From assembly GCA_001653155.1 (NCBI GenBank), contig BDEJ01000034.1:1-52513 (forward strand): 52,513 bases of DNA, given 5' to 3'. The notes beneath the pieces were generated by a model. That model was given only the letters and a program-made list of their open reading frames with translations, ran no database searches and was not told the DNA's origin. Below, piece after piece: positions 45,228-52,513 of the stretch. Within the stretch, counting starts at the first letter, position 1. Each line of letters starts with the position of its first letter. The DNA is from Porphyromonadaceae bacterium H1 (GTDB lineage Bacteria; Bacteroidota; Bacteroidia; Bacteroidales; Paludibacteraceae). Made by a program: the position numbers and the translations under genes.

Positions 45228-47630
45228 ATGAGCAATACTTTATCTCAGTTTCAAGATACATTGACACAAAGCTTTGATACCCTTCGTGTCCAGTCGGAGC
45301 AAATGTTGAGTCATTCGGCAGAGAGTGCCCATATTGGTCATCTACCTCCGCTTATTTCCGATTTGGCTTTGATTCTTATCGTTGCAGCTTCCGTAACTCT
45401 TTTGTTTCGGAAACTGAAGCAACCCTTGGTTTTAGGCTACATCATCGCCGGCTTTTTCGTGGGGCCGCATCTCTCCCTTACTCCTTCGGTGGTCGATTTA
45501 GGAAATGTAAAAACGCTGGCGGAAATTGGAGTGATCTTTCTACTCTTCAGCCTCGGCCTGGAATTCAGTTTCAAAAAACTGGTGCGGGTAGGAGGCTCAG
45601 CTTCCATAACGGCTCTTTTTGAGATTGTTTTCATTACTCTGGCCGGATACTTTACGGGAAAAGCCCTTGGCTGGTCTACCATGGATTGTCTTTTCCTGGG
45701 AGGGATGCTGGCCAGTTCGTCAACGACCATCATTCTGAAAGCCTTCGATGATTTAGGCGTAAAAACAAAAAACTACGCCCGCATTGTGTTCGGTGTTTTG
45801 GTTGTCGAGGATATTGTGGTCATCCTGCTCATGGTGTTACTGTCCACTGTAGCCGTAACGCAGCACTTTGAAGGAACGGAAATGCTTTTTACCATAGGCA
45901 AGCTCTTGTTTTTCCTCATTCTGTGGTTCTTAATGGGTATATTCATCATCCCGACTTTGCTGAAGAAAGTCAAGAAACTGCTCGACGACGAAACCTACCT
46001 CATACTTTCCATTGGCCTTTGCCTGGTGATGGTGGTTGTTGCCACGCAGGTAGGCTTTTCGGCTGAATTAGGAGCTTTTATTATGGGATCGATATTAGCC
46101 GAAACAACTTCTGCCGAAAGAATTGAGCACCTCTTCAAACCCGTTAAAGACCTTTTCGGAGCTGTGTTTTTTGTATCCGTAGGTATGATGATTGACCCCA
46201 ATATCATCGTCGAATACGGATGGATTGTGCTGGTAGTAACATTGCTCACTATCTTCGGGAAGTTTTTTGCTACTACGGCCGGAGCTATTCTTTCGGGGCA
46301 GTCCTTGCGGCAGTCTGTGCAGGTAGGAATGAGCATGGCTCAGATTGGTGAATTTGCTTTTATCGTAGCTACCCTTGGAATGTCGCTTGGTGTAATCAGT
46401 GACTTCCTTTTTCCTGTTGCGGTGGGAGCTTCGGCCGTCACGACCTTTACCACGCCCTACATGGTTAAGTATTCCGACAAGATGTATGCTTTCATTCAGC
46501 GCATCATGCCCCTGCGCTTGCAACAAAGCATCGAGAAATACGCTGCCGGTATGCAAACCATACAAGCTGAGAGCGAATGGAGGCATTTTGTGCGCATGAC
46601 CCTCTCGTCCCTGATAACCAATGCTACCGTGAGTTTTGCGCTTATGGTTATGGGCGTCAGGTTGCTCTTGCCTTTCTTGATGACTGCTTTACCGAATGAA
46701 CTTACGGCTCGTGTGCTGTCTTTTGCTCTGACTTCGCTTGTTGCCTTGCCTTTCTTGTGGGCTCTGATGTTCAGAAAACATAACGATATGGCTTATCGGG
46801 AGCTTTGGGCTCACGAAAGCTACAAAAATGGCCCCTTACTCATTATTGAAAGCTCTCGTATTTTCCTCGGTATGTTTTTGTTAGGTTATCTGGTTGCCTA
46901 CACTTTTTCCACGCTTGCATCAGCCTTCATTGTGGTGCCGCTTACCATCGTGACCATTGTGCTTTTCTCCAAACATATAAAAAAATTCTACGGACACATC
47001 GAAGGGCGTTTTATTTCCAATCTCAACAGCCGTGAGATCGCCGAACAAGCTCGCCAACAGGCTGCAGCTGAGAGCTCCTCCGTTCGTCATCGTATTGCTT
47101 CCAAAGAAAATCTCTCTACATGGGATGCGCATCTTGTTGACCTGATTGTTCCGCAGGATGCTGCTTATGTCGGACGAAAACTTAGCGAACTCTCCTGGAC
47201 CGATCGCTACGGAATCGGATTGGTTTACATCAAGCGAGGTGAGAAGCTTTTTTTTGCACCCGGCCCCGATGCTAAAATTTTGCCTTTCGATCACATCGGC
47301 TTCATTGCTTCCGACGAACAGGCTCAGGCTTTCCGTCCGGTGCTTGAGGAAAAAGAAAATCTGCCTGGCACCAACTACGACGTGGATGATATTGTTCTTG
47401 AAAAATTTGTGGTCGACGTTCACAACCATTTCGACGGGCTGTCCATAAAAGACTGCCGTATCCGAGAGAAAACAAACGGAATCATTATTGGGCTCGAGCG
47501 CGACGACCTGCGCCTTCCCAATCCACCTCCCGATACCTTGCTTCAGCAACAGGACATTGTTTGGATTGTAGGTGAGAAAACACGCATCAAACAGATTAAG
47601 AATCCCGATTCTGCTCCCGGAAACTCATGA
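45228..47630 (+). CDS. CPA2 family cation/proton antiporter with RCK domains
   Basis: Potassium or sodium/proton antiporter of the KefB/GerN kind in the inner membrane, 800 residues. About twelve hydrophobic segments fill residues 45-405, with LGYIIAGFFVGP and the GLEFSFKKL and GAFIMGSILAE segments typical of the family. A further membrane region (about 460-590) follows. Two C-terminal TrkA-C type regulatory domains (about 645-710 and 720-790, ending QQDIVWIVGEKTRIKQI) can gate transport. The upstream in-frame codon at 45198 is TTG; the ATG at 45228 is chosen. It overlaps comB by 4 bp. The transported ion is not certain. Confidence 0.9.
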   Translation: MSNTLSQFQDTLTQSFDTLRVQSEQMLSHSAESAHIGHLPPLISDLALILIVAASVTLLFRKLKQPLVLGYIIAGFFVGPHLSLTPSVVDLGNVKTLAEIGVIFLLFSLGLEFSFKKLVRVGGSASITALFEIVFITLAGYFTGKALGWSTMDCLFLGGMLASSSTTIILKAFDDLGVKTKNYARIVFGVLVVEDIVVILLMVLLSTVAVTQHFEGTEMLFTIGKLLFFLILWFLMGIFIIPTLLKKVKKLLDDETYLILSIGLCLVMVVVATQVGFSAELGAFIMGSILAETTSAERIEHLFKPVKDLFGAVFFVSVGMMIDPNIIVEYGWIVLVVTLLTIFGKFFATTAGAILSGQSLRQSVQVGMSMAQIGEFAFIVATLGMSLGVISDFLFPVAVGASAVTTFTTPYMVKYSDKMYAFIQRIMPLRLQQSIEKYAAGMQTIQAESEWRHFVRMTLSSLITNATVSFALMVMGVRLLLPFLMTALPNELTARVLSFALTSLVALPFLWALMFRKHNDMAYRELWAHESYKNGPLLIIESSRIFLGMFLLGYLVAYTFSTLASAFIVVPLTIVTIVLFSKHIKKFYGHIEGRFISNLNSREIAEQARQQAAAESSSVRHRIASKENLSTWDAHLVDLIVPQDAAYVGRKLSELSWTDRYGIGLVYIKRGEKLFFAPGPDAKILPFDHIGFIASDEQAQAFRPVLEEKENLPGTNYDVDDIVLEKFVVDVHNHFDGLSIKDCRIREKTNGIIIGLERDDLRLPNPPPDTLLQQQDIVWIVGEKTRIKQIKNPDSAPGNS

Positions 47631-48355
47631 GAAAATTCGATGTTTGTTTGGCTCCTTCCCTCATTCCTCATTACCTTGACTCCCAAAATGAAAGTCTTGC
47701 AGTAGTAGTTGATATTTTGCGTGCCTCTACGTCGATCTGTTGTGCTTTTGCTTCCGGAGCGGCCTCGATATCTCCTGTGGCAAGTATTGACGAAGCTTTG
47801 CAGGCCCGCTTTCAGGGCTATCTGATCGCTGCCGAACGTAATGCACAGAAGCCCTCTTTTGCCGACTTGGGTAATTCGCCTTTCGAATATACTCCCGAGC
47901 GTGTCGCAGGTAAGCATATTGTCATGACAACAACTAACGGAACAGCCTGTGTCAAGGCGGCCTCTCAAGCCTCTGACCTTATTGTGGCAGGTTTTTCGAA
48001 TCTCAGTGCTACCCTTCGCTACATCATCAACAGCCAATCGGCGTACATTCTTGTTTGTTGTGCCGGATGGAACGGACGTTTTTGTGTTGAGGACTGCCTC
48101 TTTGCCGGGGCCCTCGCAGAGGCGCTTATAAGCAGCCAAATGGACATCATTCTTGCTTCGGATGCTGCGATGCTTGCCTGGAAACTCTGGCTCGAAGCTG
48201 CTGAATCACCTTTTGAGTTTATGACCTCTGCGGAACATCCTCAACGTCTCGTTCGTCTCGGGCTCGAAGAGGATATCCGTTTTTGTCTGACTCCCGATAC
48301 TACCTCCCTTGTGCCCCGATACAACCGGGAAACACAATACCTTTTTCCTTGTTGA
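47627..48355 (+). CDS. comB: ComB-like 2-phosphosulfolactate phosphatase
   Basis: Member of the family that hydrolyses 2-phosphosulfolactate, a step of sulfolactate and coenzyme M synthesis. Family motifs are visible: VVVDILRASTSI, AERNAQ... DLGNSPFEY, MTTTNGTACV and CCAGWNGRFCVEDCLFAG. At 242 residues it is complete. Bacteroidota do not make coenzyme M, so the real substrate is unclear. No other sulfonate genes are in the window. Its ATG overlaps the antiporter stop, so the two are translationally coupled and probably end the lysC transcript. Confidence 0.88.
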   Translation: MRKFDVCLAPSLIPHYLDSQNESLAVVVDILRASTSICCAFASGAASISPVASIDEALQARFQGYLIAAERNAQKPSFADLGNSPFEYTPERVAGKHIVMTTTNGTACVKAASQASDLIVAGFSNLSATLRYIINSQSAYILVCCAGWNGRFCVEDCLFAGALAEALISSQMDIILASDAAMLAWKLWLEAAESPFEFMTSAEHPQRLVRLGLEEDIRFCLTPDTTSLVPRYNRETQYLFPC

Positions 48356-48495
48356 GGAGCCTAAAGTTTTGTCGTTCATATCGGGTGGTTACAGCTTCAA
48401 AATACCGGAAAGCTTTGCAATAACATACTCTCGGCCTCGTCTTTGAATTGCTTGTTTCGAAAGTGAAAATTTAAAGAGATTTTTTTAATAAAAAG

Positions 48496-48527
48496 TTGTT
48501 CATATTAAAAAAATATAAATATCTTTG
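48496..48527 (+). promoter_or_regulatory. Promoter of the OmpA gene
   Basis: TTG at 48496-48498 and TATCTTTG at 48520-48527 are 21 bp apart, about 80 bp before the start codon. Confidence 0.6.
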
Positions 48528-48607
48528 TGTGGCTGATTTTTCCTGCTCATGAAAAGCAATCTCAGCTATTCCTCAAAAATCTATTAACCAATCAAAACAA
48601 ATCAAGT

Positions 48608-50110
48608 ATGAAAACAACCCACAGAAACACAGTGATCTTGGCGTTTTTACTCTTTGCCGGGAGCGTTTTTAACGCATCTGCGCAGCGGGCCGATAACTCA
48701 TGTCCGAATCGAAACTGGCTTTTTAACATCGGAGGAGGCTACGACCTCATCACGACTCCCTCTCTTGGAGACTATAGTAAGCTCGATAACGGCTACGATA
48801 TCCGTCTCGGAATCGACCACTACTGGCGTTGGTTCGGTCTCGGAATCGATGCCGACTACTTCCGCAACAACAGTCGGCATAACTTCACCTTTAAGGATGT
48901 GACCCGTTATTTCGATAGCGAATCAGCCATCAGAGCCAACAACAATCCGCTTAGCCGTATATTTGTCGGTTTTGGACCAAATTTCCGTCTCCCGGCAAAC
49001 TGTTGCACTCCTTTCAACGTCGAGCTAAATACCCGCGTTGGAATGGCATCCTTCACCGGTGCCAATGCCAGTATAAAGGGAACAAAAAGACTAAATTCGG
49101 GAGCTGTTGAGCAGCACGACGTATACAGTTTTAGCGGATACAACAGAGAGGCTGCACTTGCACTTAAAGGTCAGCTACGGCTTTCCTATTTCTTCAATTC
49201 TTGGTTTGGCATCAGCGCAGGAGCCTATTACCTACACGCCTTCAAGCTTCCTTACGCGCAGCGCGTGAATCCTTCCTACGGAAATATGCTCAATCTCGAC
49301 AGACCTCAAGAATACGTAAGAGCTCAAAAAGACATGGCCTCACTTGGAGTCTTTGCTTCCCTCAGTTTCCGCATCTGCGCCAAGGAACGGATGTTGCTTC
49401 CGCCTCCTCCCCCCGTTCAAACTCAAACAGAATCGGCTCCTGCTCCCAAGCCTGAACCCGAGCCCAAACTGGACTATGTACTCCGAGGAAAAGTCTTCTA
49501 TGCCAATACCACGACGCCTATACCTGGAGCTAAAATCAATCTTCAGAACCGTAGCAATGAGCAAGTTCAGGAATTTATGGCCGGCACTCAAGGTGAATAT
49601 CAGTTTACACTTCGGGCCGACAACAGCTACAGTATAGCCGCTACGGCTCCCAGTTGCCTTCCGTCGGAACAAAAAGTCTTTGAAAAAGGACAATATGATC
49701 CGAATATAACGCCCGTCGTAGAGCACAACATATATCTCACCAAGGTTGAAGTTAACGAAGCTATCATTCTCAAGAACCTTTACTACGATCTCGATCAGGC
49801 TACTATCCGCGCCGATGCCCGTCCCGAACTGGAACGCTTGTTCCGTTATCTGAGCGAGAACCCCGAAGTACGCGTCGAAATGTCTTCGCATACCGACTCT
49901 CGCGCATCCGAGCAATACAACCTGCGCCTCTCTCAACGACGCGCTGATGCCGTCAAAGCCTATCTCGTTGAAAAAGGAATTGATCCCAAGCGCATCGTGT
50001 CTGTTGGATACGGAGAGACACGCTTGCTGAATAAATGTAAAGACGGAGTTGAATGCTCTGAAGAAGAACACCAACAAAATCGCCGTACGGAGATGAAAGT
50101 AATTCAATAA
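48608..50110 (+). CDS. OmpA family protein with embedded carboxypeptidase-regulatory-like domain
   Basis: Outer-membrane protein of 500 residues. A signal peptide (ending SVFNASAQ) is followed by a beta barrel (about 30-255, with many aromatic GLGIDADYFRNNS-type strands) and a proline-rich linker (PPPPPVQTQTESAPAPKPEPEPK). A small beta domain comes next (about 295-365, YVLRGKVFYANTTTPIPGAKINLQ), like the carboxypeptidase-regulatory or CNA-B fold. The C-terminal OmpA peptidoglycan-binding domain has LYYDLDQATIRADARPEL, the SSHTDSRAS aspartate and the LSQRRADAVKAYL arginine. The open frame begins at 48527, but the ATG at 48608 starts the signal peptide and follows the promoter. Confidence 0.9.
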   Translation: MKTTHRNTVILAFLLFAGSVFNASAQRADNSCPNRNWLFNIGGGYDLITTPSLGDYSKLDNGYDIRLGIDHYWRWFGLGIDADYFRNNSRHNFTFKDVTRYFDSESAIRANNNPLSRIFVGFGPNFRLPANCCTPFNVELNTRVGMASFTGANASIKGTKRLNSGAVEQHDVYSFSGYNREAALALKGQLRLSYFFNSWFGISAGAYYLHAFKLPYAQRVNPSYGNMLNLDRPQEYVRAQKDMASLGVFASLSFRICAKERMLLPPPPPVQTQTESAPAPKPEPEPKLDYVLRGKVFYANTTTPIPGAKINLQNRSNEQVQEFMAGTQGEYQFTLRADNSYSIAATAPSCLPSEQKVFEKGQYDPNITPVVEHNIYLTKVEVNEAIILKNLYYDLDQATIRADARPELERLFRYLSENPEVRVEMSSHTDSRASEQYNLRLSQRRADAVKAYLVEKGIDPKRIVSVGYGETRLLNKCKDGVECSEEEHQQNRRTEMKVIQ

Positions 50111-50139
50111 ATCTTTCTCCTCTCTTGGTTTTATGTTAG

Positions 50140-50185
50140 AAAGAGGCTGTTCCGAAATGTTTCGGAGCAGCCTCTTTGCTGTTTT
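50140..50185 (+). terminator. Terminator after the OmpA gene
   Basis: AAAGAGGCTG (50140-50149) pairs with CAGCCTCTTT (50168-50177), extended inward by T-G and TCCGAA/TTCGGA. T residues follow at 50181-50185. It shares the AAAGAGGCTGT stem with the hairpin after thrS. Confidence 0.85.
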
Positions 50186-50316
50186 TAGAAAAGAGATAAG
50201 GCGTCAAAGATTAGACGTTATTGAACCGAAAAGTCACTTCAGTCGCTTTGGAAAAGTCTTTCAATATGCCCGAAAATTACCTGTCTAATATGATATAATC
50301 AAAATATGTTTCTTTG

Positions 50317-50347
50317 TTTGTTTAAATCGAAATTATTTCTAATTTTG
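50317..50347 (+). promoter_or_regulatory. Promoter of the aldo/keto reductase gene
   Basis: TTTG at 50317-50320 and TAATTTTG at 50340-50347 are exactly 19 bp apart, 43 bp before the start codon. Confidence 0.75.
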
Positions 50348-50389
50348 CAACTGAAAAATATCTGAAAATACCTTAATGAAATAACTGCT

Positions 50390-51367
50390 ATGGATACCAA
50401 GAAAAAACAAAACGGCATCGGAAGGCGTCGCTTCCTTCAGAATGCCTCTAAGACCGCTCTCTCATTGGCTTGTTTTGGTTTTGCCGCTACCCGTAATACT
50501 TTTGCTGCACCTTCTTTTGCTGCGGATCTCGCAGATCCGGCGAAGCATTTTACTACCCCTCAGATCGAGACTCGACGCCTCAATAACGGTATTTCGATGC
50601 CCGTATTGGGCTTTGGGACCTGCATGTTGTCGGGCCCTTCTTGTAGCAATTATGTTGCACAGGCTATTACCTGCGGTTACCGCCTTATCGATACGGCCAA
50701 AGTCTACCGCAACGAAGAGGCTGTAGGCGCCGGAATCAAACAAAGCGGCATCGATCGTAAGGAGCTTTTTCTCACATCCAAACTCTGGGTCGACGATGCC
50801 GGAAAAGATAAGGCTAAGAAAGCCTTTCAGCTTAGTTTGGATAAACTGGGCACTGATTACCTCGACCTTTATCTCATCCACCGCCCTCGAGGTGATGTAA
50901 AAGGCTCTTGGAAGGCTATGGAGGAGCTTTATAAGGAAGGAAAAATTCGCGCCATCGGCGTCAGCAATTTCGAACCCCATCACTTGGAAGAGCTCCTAAG
51001 CTATGCTTCGCTGCCGCCGGCTATCAATCAGATTGAGTCGCACGTTTTTTTTCAGCAAGGCGCAGCGAGCGAAAATCTTAATAAGCTTGGTATCCAAATG
51101 GAAGCCTGGTCGCCTTTGGCCGAAGGACGTAACAGCCACTTTTGCAACCAAACTTTAAAAGAAATCGGAGAAAAATACAACAAAACAATTGCGCAGGTAA
51201 GCCTCCGTTGGAACTATCAGCGAGGCATCATTGTTATCCCCCGAAGCTCGAAGAAGTATCACATGATGGAGAACCTCGAAATATTTGATTTCGTGTTGGA
51301 TGACGATGATATGCAAAAAATTGCTTCCCTTGATCTCTATCGAACGCAATTCCCCGAGTGGGAATAA
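50390..51367 (+). CDS. Tat-exported aldo/keto reductase
   Basis: NADPH-dependent carbonyl reductase of 325 residues. The N-terminus carries a twin-arginine signal (GRRRFLQNASKTALSLACFGFAA), implying that the folded, cofactor-loaded enzyme is exported. The mature TIM-barrel has the catalytic residues in the expected order: Asp in LIDTAK, Tyr in VYRNEEAVG, Lys in LTSKLW and His in LIHRPRGD. The NADP motif IPRSSKKYHMMENL is near the C-terminus. The substrate is unknown. It has its own promoter and ends 87 bp before cas6. Confidence 0.9.
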   Translation: MDTKKKQNGIGRRRFLQNASKTALSLACFGFAATRNTFAAPSFAADLADPAKHFTTPQIETRRLNNGISMPVLGFGTCMLSGPSCSNYVAQAITCGYRLIDTAKVYRNEEAVGAGIKQSGIDRKELFLTSKLWVDDAGKDKAKKAFQLSLDKLGTDYLDLYLIHRPRGDVKGSWKAMEELYKEGKIRAIGVSNFEPHHLEELLSYASLPPAINQIESHVFFQQGAASENLNKLGIQMEAWSPLAEGRNSHFCNQTLKEIGEKYNKTIAQVSLRWNYQRGIIVIPRSSKKYHMMENLEIFDFVLDDDDMQKIASLDLYRTQFPEWE

Positions 51368-51454
51368 CTGAGCCTGAGATCCGCATATCATCTTCTGTAA
51401 GAAAATGTCAACTCTTCTTTATGAGCTGATACTATGATGCTTAAATAAAATACT

Positions 51455-52225
51455 ATGCGCTTTAAACTCACATTATCCGTTGACAAACATGCCTTCGGAA
51501 GCCGCCTTCCTTTTGACTATTTTTACGAGTGCTCTGCGGCCATTTACCGAATTTTATCGAGATCGGATGCTGCATTTTCGGCTTGGCTGCACGATAACGG
51601 TTTCCGACTCGAATCCGGACGACCGTTCAAACTCTTTACCTTCTCTCGTTTACAGATTCCGCAATACCGGGTGGAAGGTAATTGTATCCATATTCTTTCG
51701 GATACGGTAGATTGGTTTATCTCCTTTCTCCCCGAACGAAGTACGCAGGAGTTTATTCAGGGCGTGTTTCGCGAACAGACTTTCGAGTTGGGACTGCGCA
51801 ATGTCAATGTGCGTTTCAGGGTTCAGCAGATAGAAGTCCTTCCTCCCCCTTCATTCACTCAATCGATGGATTTCGAAACGCTTTCGCCTGTTTGTATCTC
51901 ACGTTACCGAAACGGAAAAGTAGATTACCTCAATCCTACCGATCCGGAAGCAGCTCAATCCATCCGCAATAACTTACTTAACAAGTATAAGGCTTTCAGC
52001 GGCAAGGATTTTCCTGCAGACTTCGATTTTGAGTTTACCGTTTTGTCTCAACCGAAATCGGTTCTCATAACCATCAAGTCGGGTACGCCCCAACAAACGC
52101 GTATACGGGGCTTCATGTGCCGTTTTCGGGTAACAGCCCCGGTGGAGCTGATGAAAATTCTCTACGAAGCCGGAGTCGGTGAAAAAGGAAGTATGGGCTT
52201 CGGCATGGTGAGAAAGAAGACATAA
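51455..52225 (+). CDS. cas6: CRISPR-associated endoribonuclease Cas6
   Basis: Cleaves CRISPR precursor RNA within each repeat to release guide RNAs in type I and III systems. The 256-residue protein shows the Cas6 start MRFKLTLSVDKHAF... PFDYFYECSAAIYRIL, a FTFSRLQIP segment, and the C-terminal glycine-rich signature AGVGEKGSMGFGMV that contacts repeat RNA. No other cas gene or repeat array lies inside the window. The sequence after it turns AT-rich and ends in an outward promoter, so the array or cas operon probably lies just beyond the right edge. The system type cannot be told from this gene alone. Confidence 0.92.
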   Translation: MRFKLTLSVDKHAFGSRLPFDYFYECSAAIYRILSRSDAAFSAWLHDNGFRLESGRPFKLFTFSRLQIPQYRVEGNCIHILSDTVDWFISFLPERSTQEFIQGVFREQTFELGLRNVNVRFRVQQIEVLPPPSFTQSMDFETLSPVCISRYRNGKVDYLNPTDPEAAQSIRNNLLNKYKAFSGKDFPADFDFEFTVLSQPKSVLITIKSGTPQQTRIRGFMCRFRVTAPVELMKILYEAGVGEKGSMGFGMVRKKT

Positions 52226-52312
52226 ACTTCTTCGAGGTGGAAGAGATAGGTAATTTATTGAAATTTTCTGTTAAAATGCTACAAAGGAAAAGGATAAATT
52301 GTGAAAAAGTAG

Positions 52313-52355
52313 AAAGCCCTAATTTTGTACTAAATAATATACAAAAAAGGGCTTT
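52313..52355 (+). terminator. Hairpin downstream of cas6
   Basis: AAAGCCCT (52313-52320) pairs with AGGGCTTT (52348-52355), extended by TTTTGTA/TACAAAA (52323-52329 with 52340-52346) across a small internal loop. It lies about 90 bp after the cas6 stop and has no T run, so the terminator call is tentative. Confidence 0.5.
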
Positions 52356-52513
52356 GCTAAACAACTTATACTCATTGTTTCAATTCCAAATATGGTACAA
52401 TTATTTTATAACAAAAGTAGTAAATTATTTTGAGATGTAAAATTGTATTTGAACAATTTATATTCATTTGATTTTGTTTTTCTGAAAATATATTGTATTT
52501 TTGCCGAAAAACA
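52356..52513 (+). promoter_or_regulatory. AT-rich stretch ending in a promoter at the right edge
   Basis: This region is clearly poorer in G and C than the genes around it. TTTG at 52473-52476 and TATTTTTG at 52496-52503 are exactly 19 bp apart, so transcription would begin at about 52510 and leave the window. Next to cas6 this looks like a CRISPR leader or a cas operon promoter. Confidence 0.6.

Noticed and set aside
52237-52440. 67-codon plus-strand frame after cas6
   Set aside because: It lies in AT-rich DNA, spans the hairpin at 52313-52355, and its composition follows the AT bias; a non-coding leader is more likely.

Overview
The window looks like a chromosomal segment of a Bacteroidales bacterium (phylum Bacteroidota) that uses the type IX secretion system, most like Porphyromonas/Tannerella. 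Four things point there. Most intergenic gaps carry the Bacteroidota promoter pattern TTTG, about 19 bp, TAnnTTTG. One secreted protein ends in a type IX sorting domain. TonB-dependent receptors, OmpA proteins and lipoproteins are abundant. The gyrA/TPR-protein pair resembles the order I recall from Porphyromonas gingivalis. No rRNA, tRNA, insertion sequence or prophage gene was seen, so most of the window is ordinary core genome.

Layout. 0-5.4 kb: prmA, ftsK, a LolA-like protein and trxB, ending in a strong terminator. 5.4-5.9 kb: a 14-copy 21-bp minisatellite lying between the trxB terminator and gyrA; its Arg/Gln-rich reading frame is the same frame as trxB. 5.9-12.4 kb: gyrA, a TPR protein and mutS2. 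12.6-14.4 kb: a secreted leucine-rich-repeat protein with a cysteine every 21 residues and a type IX sorting tail. 14.5-23.1 kb, minus strand: a small membrane protein, an M16 peptidase, trmH-recF, and a lipoprotein/OmpA pair with collagen-like spacers. 23.6-32.0 kb: thrS, mazG-miaA, and era-TonB receptor-CPBP membrane protein. 32.1-41.4 kb: a secreted GH2 glycosidase, a P2A calcium-type ATPase, and a TonB receptor with a repeat-containing lipoprotein. 41.6-48.4 kb: engB, a structured RNA that may be 6S RNA, then lysC, a flavodiiron protein, a CPA2 cation/proton antiporter and a ComB-like phosphatase. 48.6-52.5 kb: an OmpA protein, a Tat-exported aldo/keto reductase, and cas6 followed by an AT-rich stretch whose last bases hold a consensus promoter pointing out of the window.

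How the genes fit together. Housekeeping functions (chromosome segregation, DNA topology, repair, translation, ribosome assembly) are interleaved with cell-envelope genes, and several are tightly coupled by 4-bp overlaps: mazG/miaA, era/TonB receptor, antiporter/comB. The lysC-to-comB run suggests one transcript for aspartate-family synthesis, oxygen or NO detoxification, and ion balance. The most unusual items are the minisatellite in frame with trxB, the cysteine-ladder secreted protein, the structured RNA upstream of lysC, and the apparent start of a CRISPR locus at the right edge.
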